The notes under the pieces were generated by a model. The model was not told the origin of the DNA. It saw only the letters and a list, made by a program, of their open reading frames with translations, and made no database searches. From Rhizobium sp. (lineage in GTDB: Bacteria; Pseudomonadota; Alphaproteobacteria; Rhizobiales; Rhizobiaceae): DNA of 64,000 bases. The number at the start of each line of letters is the position of its first letter. Position 1 is the stretch's first letter. A program made the translations under genes and the position numbers. Positions 58,246 through 64,000 of this stretch are shown piece after piece. Location of the stretch: contig JAQGJP010000050.1 in assembly GCA_028290545.1 (NCBI GenBank), positions 1-64,000 of the forward strand. Direction: 5' to 3'.

Positions 58246-58512
58246 ATGCGTGTTACAGAAAAAGGCCAAGTGACAATTCCCAAGGAAATCCGCGATCATC
58301 TCGATATCAAGCCGGGAAGCGAGGTCGATTTTATCGCCTCGGACAAGGGCGCTCTTTTGGTCAAAGGCGATGCGTTGTCGCCGGAGGATCGTCGCCGAAG
58401 GATCGAGCAATGGTCCAAGCGGATTGAAGGTACGCTCGATCTCGGCAGCATGTCGACCGATGAATATATGATTTGGCTCCGAGGTAACCGTGACGATCTC
58501 GACTCTCGTTGA
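58246..58512 (+). CDS. AbrB-type (VapB-like) antitoxin
   Basis: 88 residues, MRVTEKGQVTIPKEIRDHLD followed by IKPGSEVDFIASDKG, the swapped-hairpin AbrB DNA-binding fold. The C-terminal part (RRRRIEQWSKRIEGT; YMIWLRGN) should neutralise the PIN toxin. Its end overlaps the toxin start by 23 bases. It lies between ruvC and ruvA. Ribosome site GCGGAGG sits within an inverted repeat. Confidence 0.85.
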   Translation: MRVTEKGQVTIPKEIRDHLDIKPGSEVDFIASDKGALLVKGDALSPEDRRRRIEQWSKRIEGTLDLGSMSTDEYMIWLRGNRDDLDSR

Positions 58513-58908
58513 CACCAATGTATTCATTGATGTGCTGGGGCCTGCAAGCCAATATCGTAACTGGTCGATAAGAGCGCTCGAACAATGCCTTGATGAGGGG
58601 GCGCTCGTGATCAATCCCGTCATCTGGTCGGAACTGGCATCTTCGCCACTATCGGAAATGCAGCTGACTTCGGCGCTTGGTTTACTCGCTTTGAAGAAAG
58701 AGCCAATTTCGTTCGAGGCGGCTTTTACGGCTGGAAAGGCCCACAGGCGATATCGCCTTGCAGGGGGACAAGGGAACGCACGCTTGCAGATTTCTTCATA
58801 GGTGCGCATGCGGAATTCGGTAGGCATCGCCTGCTGACACGCGACCCGGCGCGTTATACCACATATTTTCCAGGCGTCGCCCTTATCACTCCCGAAACCC
58901 ACCCTTGA
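58490..58908 (+). pseudogene. PIN-domain (VapC-like) toxin, frameshifted
   Basis: From 58490 the frame has the PIN nuclease N-terminus (LVDTNVFIDVLG) and the acidic VIWSELASS, then ends early at 58801. One missing G in the GGGGG run at 58763-58767 would continue it as RERTLADFFIGAHAEFGRHR and LLTRDPARY, giving the remaining PIN acidic residues and a total of 139 codons to TGA 58906-58908. It may be an inactivated toxin or a base-calling error. It ends 10 bases before ruvA. Confidence 0.75.
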
Positions 58909-58918
58909 AGGCACGTGC

Positions 58919-59536
58919 ATGATCGGAAAACTCAAAGGCACGATCGAGGAAATCGGCGAGGATTACGTGCTCGTCGATGTTCATGGCGTCTGCTATGTCG
59001 CCTTCTGCTCGGCACGGACGCTTGGCAGAATAGGCTCGGCCGGCGAGGCGATCGTGCTGTTCATCGAGACCTATGTGCGGGAAGATCAATTGAAGCTGTT
59101 CGGGTTCCAGACTGCGCTGGAGCGGGAGTGGTTCAGGCTTTTGCAGATCGTCCAGGGGGTGGGTTCCAAGGTGGCGCTCGCGGTGCTTTCGACCCTGACG
59201 CCGTCCGAGCTTGCCAATGCCATCGCCCTGCAGGACAAGACGGCAATTTCGCGCGCACCAGGCGTCGGTCCAAAAGTTGCAATCCGCATCCTGACCGAAC
59301 TCAAGACCAAGGCGCCGGCGTTTGCCGGGGACGGCGCAATTAATATCGGGCTGAAGCAGGAACTCGGTGAGGGCGTGGCCGCAGCACCTGTATCGGACGC
59401 AGTGTCAGCGCTCACCAATCTCGGCTATTCGCGAGATCAGGCCGCCAATGCCATCGCCGCCGCGCTCAAGAACGGCGGGGAGGGGGCAGACAGTTCCAAG
59501 CTGATCAGGCTGGGGTTGAGGGAATTGGCGCGGTGA
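58919..59536 (+). CDS. ruvA: Holliday junction branch-migration protein RuvA
   Basis: 205 residues. RuvA binds Holliday junctions and loads RuvB. The OB-type N-terminus ([20 protein letters not shown]), the two helix-hairpin-helix DNA contacts ([36 protein letters not shown]) and the C-terminal UBA-like region ([20 protein letters not shown]) are all present. ATG 58919 follows the PIN frame by 10 bases. Confidence 0.95.
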   Translation: MIGKLKGTIEEIGEDYVLVDVHGVCYVAFCSARTLGRIGSAGEAIVLFIETYVREDQLKLFGFQTALEREWFRLLQIVQGVGSKVALAVLSTLTPSELANAIALQDKTAISRAPGVGPKVAIRILTELKTKAPAFAGDGAINIGLKQELGEGVAAAPVSDAVSALTNLGYSRDQAANAIAAALKNGGEGADSSKLIRLGLRELAR

Positions 59537-59552
59537 TCCTTGCTTTTCGGCT

Positions 59553-59584
59553 ATCTCCTTACTATGATTTAAATGTAAGGAGAT
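59553..59584 (+). promoter_or_regulatory. Inverted repeat upstream of the second antitoxin
   Basis: ATCTCCTTAC pairs with GTAAGGAGAT around a 12-base AT-rich spacer. It lies 60 bases before the second antitoxin gene and 17 bases after ruvA. It is probably the operator of the second module. Confidence 0.55.
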
Positions 59585-59644
59585 TGTGAAGTCAGCTTTC
59601 ACACCCGCCCCGCGCCTCGGGGGGTAATCTGCGGGCTGGAGCAT

Positions 59645-59956
59645 ATGATGGGTGTTTTTTATGCCACGCTAACCTCGAAGGGGCAAACGACGGTGCCTGC
59701 CGAGGTGCGCGAACTTTTAAACCTGAAGCCAGGCGATAGAATCCGGTATGTGACCGACGGTGACCGAGTCTATATTCGGGTAAAGAATAAACGGGCGGCT
59801 GATTTGGCCGGCTTGCTGCACGATCCAAACCGCGCGGCGATGTCGATTGAAGAAATGGACGATGCAATTGGCAAGTACGTGGCCGAAGACGATAAGAGAA
59901 TAGCCGATGATTGGAATCGACACGAACATTCTTCTCCGGTTCATTCTCGCCGATGA
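59645..59956 (+). CDS. AbrB-type antitoxin of the second VapBC-like module
   Basis: 103 residues with the AbrB core ATLTSKGQTTVPAEVRELLN and LKPGDRIRYVTDGDRVYIR. The second half is acidic (SIEEMDDAIGKYVAEDDKR). Its end overlaps the toxin by 50 bases in another frame. ATG 59645 has GGAG at 3-4 bases; ATG 59648 gives better spacing. Situated between ruvA and ruvB. Confidence 0.85.
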   Translation: MMGVFYATLTSKGQTTVPAEVRELLNLKPGDRIRYVTDGDRVYIRVKNKRAADLAGLLHDPNRAAMSIEEMDDAIGKYVAEDDKRIADDWNRHEHSSPVHSRR

Positions 59957-60305
59957 TCCGGTCCAATTGGAACGGACGAAGGCTTTTTTGGCCAATCGTT
60001 CGGCGGAGGATCCGGCATTTATCTCGCTTGCTGTAATCGCCGAGACATGTTGGGTTTTGAGGCGACGCTACGGATATCGGAACGACGTCATTGCGCGGAC
60101 GTTGCACCAACTGCTGGATGCCGAGGAATTCCTGTTTGAAGACGAGTATTTTGTAGATGACTTGCTGACGGAAGAGTCAAATCTTGCTGCGGACATTTCA
60201 GACTATATCATTGCTCATATCGCTATCCGCTCGGGCTGCAACAAGGTGGTGACTTTTGATGTGAAAGCCGCAAAAGCCGTCCCCGGCATGGAACTCCTGC
60301 AATGA
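59907..60305 (+). CDS. PIN-domain (VapC-like) toxin coupled to ruvB
   Basis: 132 residues, intact. The PIN acidic residues are in [22 protein letters not shown] and the later ADISDYIIA with VVTFD. Such toxins are Mg2+-dependent ribonucleases. The stop TGA 60303-60305 overlaps the ruvB start (ATGA at 60302-60305). Translation of ruvB may thus depend on passage through this toxin gene. Start ATG 59907 lies within the antitoxin gene. Confidence 0.85.
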   Translation: MIGIDTNILLRFILADDPVQLERTKAFLANRSAEDPAFISLAVIAETCWVLRRRYGYRNDVIARTLHQLLDAEEFLFEDEYFVDDLLTEESNLAADISDYIIAHIAIRSGCNKVVTFDVKAAKAVPGMELLQ

Positions 60306-61342
60306 GTGAAGCCAACGTACTGCTCACGCCCGAGAAGCGCGGCGACGACCTCGACACCGCGCTCAGGCCGCAGTCTCTCGACGAGTTCACGGGGCAGGCG
60401 GAAGCGCGCGCCAATTTGAAGGTCTTCATCGAAGCGGCCAAGAACCGGGGTGAAGCGCTGGATCACGTGCTGTTCGTCGGTCCGCCCGGTCTCGGCAAGA
60501 CGACGCTTGCGCAGATCATGGCCAAGGAACTCGGCGTCAATTTTCGTTCGACCTCCGGCCCGGTGATTGCCAAGGCGGGGGATCTCGCAGCGCTGCTCAC
60601 CAATCTTGAAGAACGGGACGTGCTGTTCATTGATGAAATCCACCGGCTCAATCCAGCGGTCGAAGAAATTCTTTATCCGGCGATGGAGGATTTCCAGCTC
60701 GACCTGATCATCGGCGAGGGGCCGGCGGCGCGGTCGGTGAAGATCGACCTTTCCAAGTTCACGCTGGTCGCCGCCACGACGCGCCTCGGCCTGCTGACCA
60801 ATCCGTTGCGCGACCGGTTCGGCATTCCGGTGCGGCTGAATTTCTACACGGTCGAAGAGCTGGAACTGATCGTCCGGCGCGGAGCGAGGCTGATGGGCCT
60901 TGGGATGACCGATGAAGGCGCCCGCGAGATCGCCCGCCGCGCGCGCGGAACGCCGCGCATTGCCGGCCGCCTGTTGCGGCGGGTGCGCGATTTCGCCGAG
61001 GTGGCGCGGGCGGAAGCCGTGACCCGCGAGGTTGCCGATATGGCGCTGACGCGGCTGGACGTCGATCATATGGGCTTCGACCAGCTCGACCGTCGGTATC
61101 TGACGATGATCGCGCATAATTTTGGCGGCGGCCCCGTGGGCATCGAAACGATCTCGGCCGGCCTGTCCGAACCGCGCGACGCGATCGAAGATATTATCGA
61201 GCCCTATCTCATTCAGCAGGGATTTATCCAGCGCACGCCGCGCGGCCGCGTTTTGACCGCAAATGCGTGGAAGCATCTGGGCCTCAATCCGCCGGCCAGT
61301 CTGGCGGCCACCCAGTTTGCACTGTTCCAGGATGAGGATTGA
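60302..61342 (+). CDS. ruvB: Holliday junction branch-migration helicase RuvB
   Basis: A 346-residue AAA+ motor that drives branch migration with RuvA. Walker [20 protein letters not shown], Walker [13 protein letters not shown], sensor [10 protein letters not shown], and the winged-helix end ([20 protein letters not shown]) are intact. Its start overlaps the PIN toxin stop. The ruvB stop is followed at once by the phosphoesterase start (TGATTG). Confidence 0.97.
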   Translation: MSEANVLLTPEKRGDDLDTALRPQSLDEFTGQAEARANLKVFIEAAKNRGEALDHVLFVGPPGLGKTTLAQIMAKELGVNFRSTSGPVIAKAGDLAALLTNLEERDVLFIDEIHRLNPAVEEILYPAMEDFQLDLIIGEGPAARSVKIDLSKFTLVAATTRLGLLTNPLRDRFGIPVRLNFYTVEELELIVRRGARLMGLGMTDEGAREIARRARGTPRIAGRLLRRVRDFAEVARAEAVTREVADMALTRLDVDHMGFDQLDRRYLTMIAHNFGGGPVGIETISAGLSEPRDAIEDIIEPYLIQQGFIQRTPRGRVLTANAWKHLGLNPPASLAATQFALFQDED

Positions 61343-62242
61343 TTGCTCACAAGACGCGGTTTCCTTAAATTTGTGCTGCGAGGGATCGTCGCAGGCGCAG
61401 CGATGGCCGGCTATCCGGTTGTTGAGGCGATGGCGACGCCGCGGGTCACGCGCTTTCAATTGACTCCCCCGAACTGGACACCGGGTTTGAGGCTGAAAAT
61501 CGTCGCGCTGGCCGATCTCCATGCCTGCGATCCGTGGATGACCGCTGACCGCATCAAGGCGATATGCGACCAGGCGAACGCGCTGGAACCTGACATCACC
61601 CTTCTGCTGGGCGACTATGTTGCCGGCATGAGGGCAGTTATCGATTACGTCCATTCATCGGAATGGTCAAAGGCGATGGCCGGGCTCCGGGCGCCTCTCG
61701 GCGTGCATGCCATTCTCGGCAATCACGATTACTGGGAAGACCTGGCATTCCAGCGCGATCCCAGCATTATGGGTTTTGCCGAAAAGGCGCTGCGTGATGT
61801 CGGGATACCCGTCTATGTCAATCAGTCGGTGCGGCTCGAAAAGGATGGCCACCCCTTCTGGCTGGCCGGGCTCGGCGATCAGATGGCGCTTCGCCCGGGC
61901 AGGCAGTTCGACCGGCTCTCTTTCGGCGGTATCGATAACCTGCCGGCGACCCTGGGCCAGGTGACCGATATGAATCCGGTGATCCTGTTGGCGCATGAGC
62001 CGGACATCTTTACACAGATCTCGCAACGCGTGTCGCTCACGCTTTCGGGCCATACCCATGGCGGGCAGATCAACCTGTTCGGCTGGACGCCCGTATCCGC
62101 ATCCCGATACTCAAGGCGCTACCTGGGCGGCCATATCGAGGAGGCCGGCAGCCATATCATCGTGTCACGCGGACTGGGATGCACGGGCCTGCCCATACGC
62201 TTCGGATCATGGCCGGAAATCCTGCAGATCGAACTGGGATGA
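61343..62242 (+). CDS. Tat-exported metallophosphoesterase
   Basis: 299 residues from TTG 61343. The twin-arginine signal TRRGFLKF is followed by a hydrophobic segment to AMA. The calcineurin-like motifs are IVALADLHA, LLLGDYVA, ILGNHDYWED, LLAHEPDIF and LSGHTHGGQINL. It resembles YkuE-type phosphohydrolases acting on membrane or periplasmic substrates. It abuts ruvB and ends in a hairpin. Confidence 0.9.
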   Translation: MLTRRGFLKFVLRGIVAGAAMAGYPVVEAMATPRVTRFQLTPPNWTPGLRLKIVALADLHACDPWMTADRIKAICDQANALEPDITLLLGDYVAGMRAVIDYVHSSEWSKAMAGLRAPLGVHAILGNHDYWEDLAFQRDPSIMGFAEKALRDVGIPVYVNQSVRLEKDGHPFWLAGLGDQMALRPGRQFDRLSFGGIDNLPATLGQVTDMNPVILLAHEPDIFTQISQRVSLTLSGHTHGGQINLFGWTPVSASRYSRRYLGGHIEEAGSHIIVSRGLGCTGLPIRFGSWPEILQIELG

Positions 62243-62278
62243 CACCGGGGCGGACGAAGCCACCCTGGTGTCATCTTT
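62238..62278 (+). terminator. Hairpin terminator after the phosphoesterase gene
   Basis: GATGACACC pairs with GGTGTCATC. Further partial pairing inside (GGGG, CACC) gives a long stem. It overlaps the stop codon of the phosphoesterase gene and is followed by TTTC. It sits just ahead of the 3' end of the convergent iolG-like gene. Confidence 0.7.
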
Positions 62279-62291
62279 CGATCAATAGTGC

Positions 62292-63281
62292 TCAGAGCTT
62301 GATGCGCTTGCCGGTTTTGGCGCTCTCGAGTGCCGCGTCGGCGAGCTGCAACGCGATCAGGCCATCCTTGCCGCTGGGGCTGATCGCTGTACCCTTTTCA
62401 ACAGCCGATACGAAGGCGGCGATCTCGTTGGCATAGGCTTCTGTGTAGCGAGTCATGAAGAAATCATGCAGCGGCGGACGGGTATAGCCATCGCCATTGG
62501 CAATCTCGATCGACACCGGGCGCTGGTTTTCGGCCGAGACGACGCCCTTCGATCCATGAATTTCAATGCGCTGGTCATAGCCATAAGTCGCGCGGCGGGA
62601 ATTGGAGATCACCGCCTGCTTGCCGGTGGCGGTTTCGAGGATAACAGTGACGGAGTCGTAATCGCCGGCCTCGCCGATTGCCGGATCGACCAGAACCGCG
62701 GCGTGGGCGCTGACGGAGGCGACCTCCTCGCCGAGCAGGAATCGGGCCATGTCGAAGTCATGGATGGTCATGTCGCGGAAAATGCCGCCGGATCGCTTGA
62801 TGTAATCAACCGGCGGGGCGCCGGGGTCACGCGATGTGATCGTCACCATTTCGACCGTGCCGATCTTGCCGGCGTCGATCGCCTTGCGAACAGCCATGAA
62901 ATGCGGGTCGAAGCGGCGGTTGAAGCCGACCATCAGCTTGGCGCCGGTTTCCTCGACGACCTTGAGGCAGGCCCTGACGCGTTCGGAATCGAGGTCGATC
63001 GGCTTTTCGCAGAACACGGCCTTGCCGGCGCGCGCAAAGCGCTCGATCAGATCGGCATGCGTGTCGGTCGGCGTGCAGATCACCACGGCATCGATATCGG
63101 AAGCGACCTCGATCTGGCTGATCGAACGGACTTCGGCACCATACTGGCCGGCGAGTGCCGTCGCGGCATCGGCCATTGCGTCGGCGACCGCCACCAGCTT
63201 CGCATCCGGGTTGCCGCTTACTGCCTTGGCATGAACCTTGCCGATACGCCCGGCGCCGAGAACTCCAAATTTTACCGTCAT
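62292..63281 (-). CDS. Inositol 2-dehydrogenase / GFO-IDH-MocA oxidoreductase
   Basis: 329 residues, NAD(P)-dependent. The Rossmann start VLGAGRIGKVHAKA and the catalytic motif FCEKPIDLD (with lysine) are present, followed by MVGFNRRFDPHFMA and a GGIFRDMTIHDFDMARFLLG stretch, matching myo-inositol dehydrogenases such as IdhA. It oxidises inositol or a similar polyol. No other iol gene is in the window. It is convergent with the phosphoesterase. Start ATG 63281 (MTVKFG). Confidence 0.85.
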   Translation of the reverse strand: MTVKFGVLGAGRIGKVHAKAVSGNPDAKLVAVADAMADAATALAGQYGAEVRSISQIEVASDIDAVVICTPTDTHADLIERFARAGKAVFCEKPIDLDSERVRACLKVVEETGAKLMVGFNRRFDPHFMAVRKAIDAGKIGTVEMVTITSRDPGAPPVDYIKRSGGIFRDMTIHDFDMARFLLGEEVASVSAHAAVLVDPAIGEAGDYDSVTVILETATGKQAVISNSRRATYGYDQRIEIHGSKGVVSAENQRPVSIEIANGDGYTRPPLHDFFMTRYTEAYANEIAAFVSAVEKGTAISPSGKDGLIALQLADAALESAKTGKRIKL

Positions 63282-63474
63282 AGTGTTTCGCTCTCTCTTT
63301 TTCGCGGCTTGATCGCCGGCTGGAAATCATCGCCAACGGTCTATCAAAACGGAACGAACTGATCAATTCTCAATTTATGGAATGTTTGTTCCATAAAGAA
63401 ACGATCGACATCATTGTTTCATTTTGGCTGCGCTTGTCACCCGGGGCCAAACATGCAATTTCAGGATACAGAAC

Positions 63475-63813
63475 ATGGAACCGTTGGTAATGGCTGACAA
63501 GAAGAACAAATCGCCCTTTTATCTGATCGACACCCAGTCGCCATTCTACAAACCCATGGGGGTGCGGCTGGCGATCTGCGTTTCCGTGACGCTTTGGGCT
63601 GCCCTCGAGACATGGCACGAGGATCCGTTCTGGTCGGTTATCGCGATCGCCTGCGCGGTCTACTGCATCTACGTGCTGTTCTGGTCCTACAAGCCGCCGG
63701 AGGAGCCGGTGGCAAGGCCACCCGATCCTGAGGATGACGAGCAGGAAGTGGCTGCGGTGCCCGAGATCCGGGAACGTGAAGAGCCCGCCAACGACGACAA
63801 GCCCAAGACCTGA
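63475..63813 (+). CDS. Small membrane protein with acidic tail
   Basis: 112 residues from ATG 63475 with AGGA at 8 bases; ATG 63490 is also possible. The sequence has two helices (VRLAICVSVTLWAALETW; VIAIACAVYCIYVLFW), then a tail with PPEEPVARPPDPEDDEQE and EREEPAND. I do not recognise the family. Located between the iolG-like gene and a J-domain protein. Confidence 0.65.
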   Translation: MEPLVMADKKNKSPFYLIDTQSPFYKPMGVRLAICVSVTLWAALETWHEDPFWSVIAIACAVYCIYVLFWSYKPPEEPVARPPDPEDDEQEVAAVPEIREREEPANDDKPKT

Positions 63814-63825
63814 TAAGCTCATGCA

Positions 63826-64000
63826 TTAGCGAAATTTGGCGAGTGCCGCGTCGATCATCTGGTTGGCGGCCATCATGCGGCGATTCGCCTGTTCGCGATA
63901 TTCAATGGGCACCCTGTCGGGATGATTGTCCAACGCGAAGAGCCGCCTCCGCTCCCGCAGATCGAGTTCCGTGCGGCAATTCTTCAAACAAAGATCTTCT
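63826..64000 (-). CDS. C-terminal end of a J-domain-like protein, partial
   Basis: The open frame from the window edge to TAA 63826-63828 gives about 57 residues. The HPD motif of J-domains is seen in LDNHPDRVPIEYREQANRR, followed by a last helix MMAANQMIDAALAKF. The HPD tripeptide stimulates Hsp70 ATPase. The N-terminus is beyond the window. Confidence 0.6.
   Translation of the reverse strand, partial: EDLCLKNCRTELDLRERRRLFALDNHPDRVPIEYREQANRRMMAANQMIDAALAKFR

Overview
The window looks like chromosomal DNA of a Rhizobiales bacterium, most likely Rhizobiaceae. The reasons are a eukaryotic-type glutamine synthetase (glnII) divergent from a GstI-like inhibitor, the GapR/DUF2312 and RcdA/DUF1465 cell-cycle families, DUF1192, DUF1036 and DUF1244 proteins, a ruvC-ruvA-ruvB cluster next to yebC, and GC-rich codon use throughout. 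No tRNA, rRNA, CRISPR array or intact transposase was seen.

Positions 1 to about 21.6 kb are accessory and partly decayed. They hold the end of a DMT transporter, a broken HTH gene, a phage tail-spike-like beta-helix gene, a quinone-oxidoreductase remnant and an SDR. Then come a MocR-type regulator, ferredoxin fdxA, a broken deoC and an intact cytochrome bo3 quinol oxidase operon (cyoABCD). A run of amino-acid and sugar metabolism genes follows (KDPGal aldolase, dapA-like, metF-like, argD-like), most with a frameshift, then a truncated sulfite reductase with its DUF934 partner, a second MocR regulator and a truncated agmatinase. Several frameshifts look like loss of one base, often at a short homopolymer. 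This fits either relaxed selection or base-calling error, and the sequence alone cannot separate the two.

From 21.7 to 57.4 kb the genes are intact. They include an RTX protein with a repetitive solenoid-like N-terminus, glnII/gstI with a sigma-54 promoter, a GAF-PAS-GGDEF-EAL protein, pepF-pabB-pabC, a sigma-54 response regulator and a DUF882 peptidoglycan peptidase with a long acidic tail. Next come the FGase-DUF1244-GapR group, DUF1036-pyk, L36, RcdA and a non-flagellar MotA/OmpA pair. The stretch closes with MFS-DUF1192-DUF1345, 5-FCL with a YmdB-type phosphoesterase, an RTX lipase, yebC, a flavin monooxygenase and a chemoreceptor.

From 57.6 to 62.2 kb lies the Holliday-junction operon ruvC-ruvA-ruvB, with two VapBC-like (AbrB antitoxin / PIN toxin) modules inserted, one in each intergenic gap. 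The first toxin is frameshifted. The second is intact and its stop codon overlaps the ruvB start (ATGA). Each module has an inverted repeat just upstream of its antitoxin. This is the most unusual arrangement in the window. The right end carries a Tat-exported phosphoesterase, an inositol 2-dehydrogenase-like gene, a small membrane protein and the C-terminus of a J-domain-like protein.
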